Assembly (NCBI GenBank): GCA_944336475.1
Contig: CALVLD010000018.1
Coordinates: 1-39,011, forward strand
DNA length: 39,011 nt
Reading direction: 5' to 3'
From: an uncultured Clostridia bacterium
GTDB lineage: Bacteria > Bacillota > Clostridia > Christensenellales > CAG-138
Position 1 is the stretch's first letter, and every line of letters starts with the position of its first letter. Under the pieces are notes generated by a model. The model was not told the origin of the DNA and searched no databases. It worked only from the letters and a program-made list of their open reading frames with translations. The translations under genes were made by a program, and so were the position numbers. This document shows positions 7,594 through 15,151 of the stretch, one piece after another.

Positions 7594-8310
7594 TTATGCG
7601 CTTGCCACAGTCAGACCCTTTGCCTTTGCCGCAGCAAGGGTCTCCTCGCTCAACGCTGCGTAATCAGCCGCCGGTAACGTCAGCGTACGGGTAATGCCCG
7701 TACTTGAATTATCCTTGTAATTTGCGATGATCCCCGCCCAATCGGTATCTGACGCCCTCATACCGCCGACAGGCAGATTGCAATCAAAGCCCTCCTCAAC
7801 GGTCAGCGTGTGCGTATTGGCTGAAAATGCCGCAGCACAGTTCGTCAGCTTGTTGCCGAGATGCAGGGTTCTTATTGCAGTACAGCCTGAAAGCCCGTTG
7901 TCTGCAATGGATACGGCATTATCAAGCCGGACGTCTATGCCATTGGGGAAATTGGCGATCAGAAGAGCCATATAAAAGCCGCCAGAACCTATCGCTTTGA
8001 TCTGCGTCCAGTCGATGTCAAGGTGCGTCATGCCTGTACATTGGTAAAAGGCTTGCATCGGAACGTCCGTTACAGGGGCCTTAAATGTAACGCTTTCAAG
8101 ATTCTCCGAATTTACGCAGGCTGCGCTCGGCAGCATTGTGTATGTTGTCGGAAAAACCACGGAGGTCATGTTGGAATTATTGTTGGTGAGAGATGCGGCA
8201 TGGGTCGTCCATCCCTCGGGGATGACTATATCGCCCGTCAGCTTGCCGTCCTGCGTGATACAGTAGGCCAAGCTGCTTCCCAATACAGTTTTTCTCCTGT
8301 TCAGTATCAC
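7594..8310 (-). CDS. BspA-type leucine-rich-repeat protein, probable phage fibre tip
   Basis: A 238-aa protein with BspA-like (LRR_5) repeats: LESVTFKAPVTDVPMQAFYQC, MTHLDIDW...IGSGGFYMA and IRTLHLGNKLTNCAAAFSA. The GTG start at 8310 overlaps the upstream gene's stop (GTGA). There is no signal peptide or anchor, unlike cell-surface BspA proteins. Its place after the BppU-like gene points to a receptor-binding tip or accessory fibre. The C-terminus (ALSEETLAAAKAKGLTVASA) resembles the tail often seen in gut LRR_5 proteins. Confidence 0.78.
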   Translation of the reverse strand: MILNRRKTVLGSSLAYCITQDGKLTGDIVIPEGWTTHAASLTNNNSNMTSVVFPTTYTMLPSAACVNSENLESVTFKAPVTDVPMQAFYQCTGMTHLDIDWTQIKAIGSGGFYMALLIANFPNGIDVRLDNAVSIADNGLSGCTAIRTLHLGNKLTNCAAAFSANTHTLTVEEGFDCNLPVGGMRASDTDWAGIIANYKDNSSTGITRTLTLPAADYAALSEETLAAAKAKGLTVASA

Positions 8311-9494
8311 TCAAACCACCCCACATTTACCATGATGTCCTCAGTCGGCACGGTATCCACAGCGAATGTGAGGGAATTTTCTCCCTGTGCAGCGCACTCC
8401 GCATCGCCGTCGCATATCACAAGCGCATCTGCGGTCATGCCCGTCACCGTGACCGTCTGCGTATTGTCCGTCCAGCCATCGGCGGCAAGCGTGACCACCG
8501 CCGACATATGCCTGCGCTGCTTGCCGTTTATCTCCGAGTACCAGCCGCCAAGGCGGTTGAGAAGCTCCGCAAGCGTCACCGCGTTATCATGAGGAATGTC
8601 CGCATAGTCCACGGATCCCGTGCGCAGCACCTTCACGCTGTCGCCATTACCGTTGTAGTTGAGGAGCCTCACCCATGTGTTGTCACCCAGGCTCATGCCG
8701 TTTGCATCGGGCACGCATACATATGCCGTGCCGTCCGTCTCATTGACATATATCTGACCCAGGTTGCCCTCCAGGGACGCCGAGGGTACGCCCTGACCCG
8801 AAAGATACAGCAGCGAGCCGTTCCCTATTGCTGCAACCATGCTGTCAAACTCGCTCTGCCGCTGCTCCTCTGCGGAGGCTCGTGCGGCTTCTGCGGAGAC
8901 CCTGGCGCTCTCGGCAGCGCTTCTTGAGTATTCGGCGGTTTCACGGGCGTCCTCCGCCGCTGCACGTCCCTCCTCGGCGGATACTCGCCCCTGTTCGGCC
9001 ATCACCCTTGCGTTTTCAGCCTCCTCTATACCGGCTATAACGGATGAAAGCGGCGGCAGCCCCGGCAGGGACGCTATGGTCTCATCATTGAGCATCGCCT
9101 GCCGGCAGCCAAAGTTGAACCTTGCGGATGTTACGAGTATGTCGTAGTCCTCCCTTGACGCAGGGGATACCTGTGAGGATGAGTATATCTGAAGCTCACA
9201 CTCCACAAGCTCCGGTGCAAAGGATGCCGGAAAGAGGTCGATGGTTATCTCATTGTCCGCCACGGTGATTCCGCCGCTCTCATCGCCGCTGTCCTGTATC
9301 ACACAGCCTCGGCTGTGAGAGAACACCGCAGTCACGAATCTGCCTGTGCAGTCCACCGCATTGCCGCCGTCGCAGAGCGTTATCACTATGCGGTTGCCAG
9401 TATCGCCATCCACCACATAGAAGGGGCGGTTGGATACGGAGTTTTTTATATCCAGCGCAACATCGAATCGCTTCAGAAGAGCATTTCCTGCCAT
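8307..9494 (-). CDS. BppU-like phage baseplate/fibre protein
   Basis: A 395-aa structural protein in three parts. Residues 1-150 are beta-rich and look like the BppU N-terminal domain that docks receptor-binding proteins. Residues 155-215 are a long Ala/Glu/Arg-rich coiled coil with repeats of the AEEGRAAAEDARETAE kind, expected to trimerise. The remainder is a beta-rich distal domain with a short SGQGVPSASLEGNLGQIYVN linker strand. AGGAGG is 6 nt before ATG 9494. It overlaps the upstream 320-aa gene by 22 nt and the LRR gene by 4 nt. BppU proteins usually belong to siphovirus baseplates, so its pairing with an N4-type capsid is notable. Confidence 0.8.
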   Translation of the reverse strand: MAGNALLKRFDVALDIKNSVSNRPFYVVDGDTGNRIVITLCDGGNAVDCTGRFVTAVFSHSRGCVIQDSGDESGGITVADNEITIDLFPASFAPELVECELQIYSSSQVSPASREDYDILVTSARFNFGCRQAMLNDETIASLPGLPPLSSVIAGIEEAENARVMAEQGRVSAEEGRAAAEDARETAEYSRSAAESARVSAEAARASAEEQRQSEFDSMVAAIGNGSLLYLSGQGVPSASLEGNLGQIYVNETDGTAYVCVPDANGMSLGDNTWVRLLNYNGNGDSVKVLRTGSVDYADIPHDNAVTLAELLNRLGGWYSEINGKQRRHMSAVVTLAADGWTDNTQTVTVTGMTADALVICDGDAECAAQGENSLTFAVDTVPTEDIMVNVGWFE

Positions 9495-10435
9495 GTCGAA
9501 CCTCCTACATAGGAGCCCCCTCCCGTGGGCACTCTGAAGTAGCGATCCATCAGCTCAATGTACTCCTGCTGCGTCAGATTGTACTGCATCTGCCATCTGC
9601 AATCCCTCAATGCCCCTTCGTTCTCAGTGAATATGCGGTATACAGTGCCTGAGGAGAGCCCGTCGAACATCTCGCAGTAGTCCTCAAAAGTCATGTCGCT
9701 TTCGAGGTAAGAGAAGTCCCCCTCGTGCCACTCGCCGTCAAAGTAGCTGCCCGAGCTGTTATGCCCATAGCCGCCCGTGCCGGACGAGGAGCCTCCGCCA
9801 CCGCCGCTGCTGTTGTGGGATGCGCTCATTGAGAGCTGTATCTCAAGCTGCTGAAGCTCGTTCACGGCATCAAACAGGTACTCCGCCAGCTCCGCGGAGT
9901 AGGCCGCCTCCAGCTCCGTTATGTCATCCTGAATGTCGTCCATCTCCCTCGCCTTCATGGAGGAGAGATAGCTTGAGCCTCCCATGCCCCTTGCATAGGC
10001 GTCGGCGTCAAGCTCCGCCATGTTTGTCTCTCCCCGGGCGTAGCGTGCCTCTATCGCCGCATCTATGGAGGGGCGCAGGAACGCTTCGAGCATATCATAG
10101 AGCTCGTCGAGCGAGGGAACCGTCACACCGTATGCGTGCAGCGCAGTGTAAAGGCTGTTGTAAAACTCCGACACTCCCGTGTCTATGTCCGGGGCGTCCT
10201 CCTGTGTAGATGCGCCATCCTGCAGTGTTGAGGGCACGTTGTCGGGCTCGCTGCTCTGCGTGTCTCCCGATGGCTGTGAGTTGGGTCTGGGTACGGGCTT
10301 TTCGTTCGGAGGGAGCTCCGCCTGATGTCCGGAGCCAATGTTCTGCTGCGGTAGCTGGCCTGCGACTGCATGGGGTTTGCCGCTCCTCACCGGGATAATT
10401 TCCTCATCGCTTCGCTTGCGCTTAAATGATCTCAT
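9473..10435 (-). CDS. Phage virion-associated protein with disordered N-terminus, unknown
   Basis: A 320-aa acidic protein. Residues 1-80 are Pro/Ser/Gln-rich and look disordered. Residues 85-205 are helical with an acidic coiled-coil-like stretch (DDIQDDITELEAAYSAELAEYL). A Gly/Ser/His-rich linker follows, then a C-terminal domain with many aromatic and acidic residues. AAAGGAG precedes ATG 10435. It lies between the capsid and BppU-like genes, so it could be an internal virion or tail-assembly protein. I recognise no family. Confidence 0.6.
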   Translation of the reverse strand: MRSFKRKRSDEEIIPVRSGKPHAVAGQLPQQNIGSGHQAELPPNEKPVPRPNSQPSGDTQSSEPDNVPSTLQDGASTQEDAPDIDTGVSEFYNSLYTALHAYGVTVPSLDELYDMLEAFLRPSIDAAIEARYARGETNMAELDADAYARGMGGSSYLSSMKAREMDDIQDDITELEAAYSAELAEYLFDAVNELQQLEIQLSMSASHNSSGGGGGSSSGTGGYGHNSSGSYFDGEWHEGDFSYLESDMTFEDYCEMFDGLSSGTVYRIFTENEGALRDCRWQMQYNLTQQEYIELMDRYFRVPTGGGSYVGGSTWQEMLF

Positions 10436-10488
10436 GCTGTCTCCTTTCTTGGAAGGAGGGGATCATGCCCCTCCCCCGATATGCCTGT

Positions 10489-11697
10489 TCAGGATACCGT
10501 ATGCTCAATCTTTACGAGCCAGAGGTCGTTGAGCACAACTGCGGTGTACGCCGTGACCTTGGCGCCTACCGTTGCCCTCTGGTCAAGGGGATCCGCCGTG
10601 CCGCTGCTGCCGTGGGGCTTTACTATGAGCTGTACGGCCCCCTTGCCGTCGACGTCTATAACGCCGTAAGCATCCTTGCCGAACACGAGCGTTGCATGGA
10701 CATCCGGAGCCGCCTTGGATGTGGCGTCGGGCGCGCCTGCGTCATTCGTCCAGACGACGGCATTTGCCGCAAGAGATGCGTTTGAGGCAAGCCTTACCGT
10801 GCGTGTATCGGGATCGTAAGGGGCGTTTGCAGCAAGGGTGTATTCGTTAGCGCCCACCATGATCTTGTTGCCGCCCGTGGAGAGATACGCCTGTTCCTCG
10901 GCAGTGGGAGCGTTTTTCAGCACGAATGCGTTGCTGTTGCTCGTAGCTGCGCTGACGGTATTGAGCACGGTCTGCTCATATATCTTTGCCTCGGTGCTTT
11001 CCACGAACACTACGCCAAAGAGCCTGCCTATCTCGCCTGAGTAGATGGCCTCAGAGTTGCTGTATGTGGATACGCTCTTCCACAGCTCGTCGTTCTGCAG
11101 GTCATAGGTGGACTCAGGGGAGCATATGCATACGAAGTGCGGCTGGCGGCCGTCCTCGCAGAAGGGACGCGCCTTGTTCTTCTTGAGGGTGCGCACCGCC
11201 TTGCGGATTTCCTCTACCGTGAGCTTGTTGTCGGGGGTCAGCTCTGCCCTCGCCGCCTTACCGCCGGCATACTGCACATTGGTCGTAGCGCACATGGCGT
11301 CTCGTGTTACCCACTCGACAACCGTGCCTATCTGCTCGCCAAGCAGCTCGGCAGAGTCGTTGATGACAGCATCATATGCGGTGAGGTCGAGAAGATCGGT
11401 CACCTCGACATATGCGCCGTACTGCTTGACGGCAGCCGTGACCTCGCTCTGCGCAAGGGTCTGACCGTCGGGGGTCTCGCCCTCGGTGAGGCCGCACACT
11501 GCTATCGCCGGGTCAAACAGCTCCCAGCGGCGGAAGTTTACCTGATTGCCGCTGTTGCGAGGGATGGGTCGCTTCTGACCGAACTCGGCGTGTACAAAGC
11601 GTGTTTTTGCGCTCTCAAGGAGCTGACGGTCATAGTATGTGGAGGGAAACTTTGCGGTCTGCGCCGCAGTCGTGAGTGTGTTGATTGTTCTGCTCAT
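10489..11697 (-). CDS. N4-gp56-family major capsid protein
   Basis: A 402-aa HK97-fold capsid protein. The region LTEGETPDGQTLAQSEV followed by TAAVKQYGAYVEVTDLLDLT, the later AELLGEQIGTVVEWVTRD and the TNVQYAGG loop match the N4-gp56 family. The C-terminal third carries the usual VHATLVFGKDAYGVIDVDG segment. AAAGGATG lies before ATG 11697. It follows the scaffold-like gene by 29 bp. The reading frame is complete and shows no decay. This is the most securely identified phage gene in the locus. Confidence 0.93.
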   Translation of the reverse strand: MSRTINTLTTAAQTAKFPSTYYDRQLLESAKTRFVHAEFGQKRPIPRNSGNQVNFRRWELFDPAIAVCGLTEGETPDGQTLAQSEVTAAVKQYGAYVEVTDLLDLTAYDAVINDSAELLGEQIGTVVEWVTRDAMCATTNVQYAGGKAARAELTPDNKLTVEEIRKAVRTLKKNKARPFCEDGRQPHFVCICSPESTYDLQNDELWKSVSTYSNSEAIYSGEIGRLFGVVFVESTEAKIYEQTVLNTVSAATSNSNAFVLKNAPTAEEQAYLSTGGNKIMVGANEYTLAANAPYDPDTRTVRLASNASLAANAVVWTNDAGAPDATSKAAPDVHATLVFGKDAYGVIDVDGKGAVQLIVKPHGSSGTADPLDQRATVGAKVTAYTAVVLNDLWLVKIEHTVS

Positions 11698-11726
11698 ATC
11701 TTCATCCTTTCAATTTTATCGCCGTG

Positions 11727-12143
11727 TTACAGACGTACCTTGCGGCCGTCGGACTGCGCCTTTGCAAGCATCTTTTTTAGCTCCTTGAACTGCTCTGATG
11801 TCAGCTCCGAGTAGTCTATGGCGGGCGTCTCCGACGCGCCGCTCCTCATGGGCTTGGGCAGCTTGGGCATTGCCTTGCCCCGACTGAGGGGCGCATCTGA
11901 ACCCGTGCCGAGCTTCTCAGGCAGCTTTGTCTTTTCCGCAGGGACTTTGGCGTCCGCCTCCTCCCATGCCTTGAGTATGAGCTTTACCAGCTCCTCCTCA
12001 GACATATCCGTTATGCGGCCGAGTCTGTCGAGCAGCGCTCTGCCCACCGTCTCGGCTGCATTGGACTTTGCAGCGGTCTCGGGCATGCTTCCTTCGGAGC
12101 CGCCGAGCGCACTCAGCATATCCTTCATACTGCGCTTCTTCAT
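11727..12143 (-). CDS. Phage scaffold-like protein upstream of the capsid gene
   Basis: A 138-aa highly charged protein, helical at both ends, with a disordered Lys/Pro-rich middle and a basic C-terminus (QFKELKKMLAKAQSDGRKVRL). Small proteins of this kind directly before a capsid gene usually guide capsid assembly. AAAGGAG precedes ATG 12143. It is the first gene after the strong promoter at 12305-12334. There is no visible protease, so the scaffold, if it is one, would leave without cleavage or use an enzyme encoded elsewhere. Confidence 0.65.
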   Translation of the reverse strand: MKKRSMKDMLSALGGSEGSMPETAAKSNAAETVGRALLDRLGRITDMSEEELVKLILKAWEEADAKVPAEKTKLPEKLGTGSDAPLSRGKAMPKLPKPMRSGASETPAIDYSELTSEQFKELKKMLAKAQSDGRKVRL

Positions 12144-12279
12144 ATGGTTGTCTCCTTTGCTTTTGACGAGTGCCTCGTCTTAAGTCCTCTGTTTGGTTCG
12201 GGCAGGACTGCGCCCAAAAATGAAAATGACGAATCAAGCGATGGGGTTTCGACGCCTGCAGACGGTCTCCGAAGGCGGC
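12144..12279 (-). other. Leader between the phage promoter and first phage gene
   Basis: About 155 nt of untranslated leader would be transcribed before the scaffold-like gene. It contains a small hairpin GACGAG-GCA-CTCGTC just upstream of the ribosome site and a weaker GGGC/GCCC hairpin further up. I see no gene in it. Confidence 0.4.
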
Positions 12280-12294
12280 GGTCAACGCTTGACC
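12280..12294 (-). promoter_or_regulatory. Operator-like palindrome at the phage-locus transcription start
   Basis: GGTCAA-CGC-TTGACC is a perfect 6-bp inverted repeat about +4 to +18 from the expected start of the promoter at 12305-12334. A repressor bound here would block that promoter. The palindrome does not recur at the other promoters I checked in the window. Confidence 0.5.
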
Positions 12295-12304
12295 CGTCTA
12301 TTAA

Positions 12305-12334
12305 ATTATATCACTATCCACACATGCTTGTCAA
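12305..12334 (-). promoter_or_regulatory. Consensus housekeeping promoter driving the phage locus
   Basis: On the minus strand, TTGACA (12334-12329) and TATAAT (12310-12305) match consensus fully, with an 18-nt spacer. It fires towards the scaffold and capsid genes. A consensus promoter on late structural genes suggests recognition by the host's main sigma factor, held down by a repressor. Confidence 0.8.
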
Positions 12335-12464
12335 TAGTTAGGAGATTATTATTTATAAATTTCTCTTGTTTGGAGATACTTGTCCCCTTTTGGCATACAC
12401 CGGCTCGCAGATATTAACCCCACGGGCAGCATCGGGCCATAATACCCATGCGAAAGGATTTGCC

Positions 12465-12806
12465 ATGCCGTTCTTTGATAAACTTCTCACAGCCCTGTCT
12501 GCGGCGATGAACGCCGCAGCCGTAATGCTCGTATGCTATGGCGAACGGTCGGCAAAGCATGCCCCTTGCCGCCCCATGGCCGAGGCCGCACTCATGCGAG
12601 CAGGCTTTCTGTTCGTCGGCTACGGCATGTTCCTTACAACGAAGCTCATTCGTCGCAAGACCCGTCGCACCAAATTCATGACAGGTCGCCCGGCGCCCAT
12701 AATCCAGCCGCATCGCCCTGGCGCTGCTCTATGTTCCCGCTCTGCGCAAACGGCTCGTCTGAGCAAATCCGCTTCCCACTTTCCCACTTTCCCGCTTTCC
12801 CACTGA
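12465..12806 (+). CDS. Possible small membrane protein, uncertain
   Basis: A 113-aa reading frame with AAAGGA 6 nt before ATG 12465 and two hydrophobic stretches (about residues 8-25 and 44-60) followed by a basic patch (KLIRRKTRRTK). The last 40 residues are low in order and run through a 9-bp tandem repeat, so the true gene may be a remnant. I recognise no family. Confidence 0.3.
   Translation: MPFFDKLLTALSAAMNAAAVMLVCYGERSAKHAPCRPMAEAALMRAGFLFVGYGMFLTTKLIRRKTRRTKFMTGRPAPIIQPHRPGAALCSRSAQTARLSKSASHFPTFPLSH
12772..12805 (+). repeat. Short 9-bp tandem repeat
   Basis: About 3.7 copies of a CTTTCCCAC-like unit. No other feature is attached to it apart from the uncertain small gene it ends. 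Confidence 0.6.
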
Positions 12807-13211
12807 TGCTCGCCCCGTGCAAAGCGGCAAAGCCGTTCACGGCGGCCATCGCCGCACCGGGGCACACCGCAGTGCAAAGGGACAGAGCTCTGCGGCGCAG
12901 TTGCGGCGGCAAAGTCCAATGTGCAAAGGGTTCTTTGCCCGTTCACAAAGCCTGTTTGCCCGGCGCCGAGCAAGTTTTTGCGGATGGGCTGACGCCGCAG
13001 ATCCGCATCGTTCGCACCTGCAACGTCGGCAGAGGGCCAAACGCCTGCAAGGTAAAATCGAGCGACGCCTTAATGCCGGAGCTTGCGCCGCAAATTCCGG
13101 CCTGAAGCCCTGCCGTTCGCCTGTGATCACAGCCTGTGCGCTCTGCGCCGTCGATGTATACTCCTGCCAAAAAATACAAATACTTATCCCATCAAAACTT
13201 TTGGAGGCGAT
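12807..13211 (+). other. Gene-poor spacer upstream of spoIIR
   Basis: About 400 bp with no frame I can support. It contains a perfect 12-bp palindrome CTGTGATCACAG at 13121-13132 and a TATACT box near 13156 that could belong to the spoIIR promoter. SpoIIR is a sigma-F target in studied spore formers, but I cannot read a clear sigma-F site here. Confidence 0.4.
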
Positions 13212-13751
13212 ATGTACAAACGGATAATAGCCATGGCCGTTGCGGCGCTCGTGATGTTCACGGTGGCGGCAATGCTGATGCGGAACAGAGAAGCGGAGAG
13301 TACGGAGGATGTGCTGCGCCTGCACATAGTTGCAAACAGCGACTCTGCAGAGGATCAGAGGGCAAAGCTGCTTGTACGGGACGCAGTGCTTGAGCTGATG
13401 GACGGCGCAGCGGACGCAAGCTCCGCAGAGGAGGCGGAGGCGATGATGCTCTCCATGGGGAGCGAGCTTATTGCTGTGGCGGAGGCGGTGCTGACTGAGA
13501 ACGGCCTGGAGTACGGCGCACAGCTCGTGTCGGGAGAGTTCAGCTTCCCCGAGCGGCAATACGGGGAGCGTGTTTACCCGGAGGGGGAATACAAAGCGCT
13601 TCGAATAATTCTCGGCGACGGCGCAGGAGAAAACTGGTGGTGCGTGCTGTTCCCTCCGCTGTGCATAACCAAGACGGACACGGATGAACCCGTGGAGTTC
13701 AAGAGCTTCTTTGCAGAGCTCTGGGAGCGTATAGTCGATATATTCAACTGA
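13212..13751 (+). CDS. spoIIR: Stage II sporulation protein R
   Basis: A 179-aa secreted signalling protein of endospore formers. It is made in the forespore and triggers processing of pro-sigma-E in the mother cell through SpoIIGA. Residues 5-24 form the signal or membrane segment. The family hallmarks are both present: LRLHIVANSDSAEDQRAKL near residue 37, and a C-terminal YKALRIILGDGAGENWWCVL followed by FPPL. GGAGG is 5 nt before ATG 13212. It stands alone, ahead of the ktr operon. It is good evidence that the organism's lineage sporulates. Confidence 0.95.
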   Translation: MYKRIIAMAVAALVMFTVAAMLMRNREAESTEDVLRLHIVANSDSAEDQRAKLLVRDAVLELMDGAADASSAEEAEAMMLSMGSELIAVAEAVLTENGLEYGAQLVSGEFSFPERQYGERVYPEGEYKALRIILGDGAGENWWCVLFPPLCITKTDTDEPVEFKSFFAELWERIVDIFN

Positions 13752-13772
13752 CATACGGTACTGCATCACATA

Positions 13773-13806
13773 CGGTATTGCAATACCGCAGGCGATGGTG
13801 TAAAAT
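13773..13806 (+). promoter_or_regulatory. ktrBA promoter with palindrome over the -35
   Basis: TTGCAA (13778-13783), a 17-nt spacer and TAAAAT (13801-13806) form a plausible promoter for ktrB. The -35 lies inside a perfect 16-bp palindrome CGGTATTG/CAATACCG (13773-13788), suggesting an operator. In RNA the same palindrome could serve as a 3' hairpin for spoIIR. Confidence 0.5.
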
Positions 13807-13836
13807 ACCCGCAACGAATTTATCTTCGGAGCGGAT

Positions 13837-15138
13837 ATGCTGAAACGGCTTTTCAAAAGGCTTTCGCCTGCACGAATAATTGCGTTGGGGTTTGCGCTGG
13901 TGATACTGACAGGTTCGGGGCTTTTGATGCTCCCCTGCTGTATTAACCAGGGGCAGACGCTGCGCTACATCGACGCACTTTATACCTCCACAAGCGCAGT
14001 GTGCGTGACGGGGCTTATCGCAGTCGACGCAGGGGATACCTTCACCCCATTGGGGCAGTTCATAGTCGCACTTCTCATACAGGTAGGCGGCCTGGGAGTC
14101 ACCTCCGTGGGCGCCGGCATAATAATGCTCATGGGCAAGCGCATCAATCTGAAGGGGCGCAATCTCATCAGGGAGGCGTCCAACCTCGACTCCGGCAGGG
14201 GCATAATCCGCTTTGTCAAGTCGGTGCTTGTGACTACTCTAACAATAGAGCTTATAGGCGCAGCGTTGAGCTTTATAGTGTTTGTTCAGGATTTTCCCCC
14301 GCTCAAGGCAGCATGGGTCAGCCTGTTTCATTCGGTCGCCGCATTCAACAATGCGGGCTTCGACATACTCGGCAACCTGCAAAATCTCATACCGTACCAT
14401 GACGACGTTCTGCTCAATCTGGTGACGTGCGCTCTCATATTTCTGGGCGGCATAGGCTTCCTTGTGATAAAGGAGATAATTGGAAAACGCTTCCGCTGGA
14501 AGGCGCTGTCCATGCATGCCCGCGTGGTGCTGTCGGTAAGCGGCATACTGCTTGCCGGAGGTACGCTGCTCCTTAAGCTCACGGAGGATATATCGTGGCT
14601 GCAAGCAATGTTCTTCAGCTTTTCGGCAAGGACGGCGGGCTTTTCGACGGCTCCGCTCAGCAACTTTTCAGCGGCCGGCTTACTGACGCTGACGGTGCTC
14701 ATGTTCATAGGCGCATCCCCGGGCTCGACCGGCGGCGGCATAAAGACGAGCACGTTCTTCGTGCTGTTGCAGGGGATAAAGTCTGCGGCGACCAACCGTT
14801 CTGAGAAGGCGTTTCACTACGCCGTTCACCGGGAGAGCTTCCGTAAGGCGGCGACCGTCGCCATAATGGGCATTGCGGTAGTTACGGTTGGTACGTTTCT
14901 GATGCTCGTGATGGAGCCTGGGCTTGACTTCATAGACGCTCTGGTCGAGGTCGTGAGCGCATTCGGCACGGTCGGTCTCTCCACGGGCATCACACCGGAT
15001 CTGTCCGTGGGCAGCAAGCTGCTCTCCATACTGATAATGTACACGGGCAGGCTCGGCCCCATGACGATTGCCACGCTGTGGTACTTCTCAAAGGGCGAGC
15101 GTGTTGAATACCCCTGCGGTAATATAGCCATAGGCTGA
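13837..15138 (+). CDS. ktrB: KtrB/TrkH-family potassium channel subunit
   Basis: A 433-aa integral membrane protein that forms the K+ pore of a Ktr system, built of four M1-P-M2 repeats. The four selectivity-filter segments can be read: SAVCVTGL, FNNAGFD, ARTAGFST and FGTVGLST. The gating-loop region GASPGSTGGGIKTST lies between the third and fourth repeats. The length matches KtrB rather than the longer TrkH. GGAG lies 5 nt before ATG 13837. It is followed after 13 bp by ktrA, so pore and regulatory ring are made together. Confidence 0.93.
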   Translation: MLKRLFKRLSPARIIALGFALVILTGSGLLMLPCCINQGQTLRYIDALYTSTSAVCVTGLIAVDAGDTFTPLGQFIVALLIQVGGLGVTSVGAGIIMLMGKRINLKGRNLIREASNLDSGRGIIRFVKSVLVTTLTIELIGAALSFIVFVQDFPPLKAAWVSLFHSVAAFNNAGFDILGNLQNLIPYHDDVLLNLVTCALIFLGGIGFLVIKEIIGKRFRWKALSMHARVVLSVSGILLAGGTLLLKLTEDISWLQAMFFSFSARTAGFSTAPLSNFSAAGLLTLTVLMFIGASPGSTGGGIKTSTFFVLLQGIKSAATNRSEKAFHYAVHRESFRKAATVAIMGIAVVTVGTFLMLVMEPGLDFIDALVEVVSAFGTVGLSTGITPDLSVGSKLLSILIMYTGRLGPMTIATLWYFSKGERVEYPCGNIAIG

Positions 15139-15151
15139 AAAGGGAGGAAAT

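Noticed and set aside
13121-13132. CRP-type operator CTGTGATCACAG
   Set aside because: The half-sites have no spacer, unlike a CRP site (TGTGA-N6-TCACA), and no gene start is at the right distance.
12837-13856. 339-aa minus-strand frame over the spacer and spoIIR
   Set aside because: It overlaps spoIIR and the ktrB start, is Arg/His/Cys-rich without domains, and has no ribosome site.
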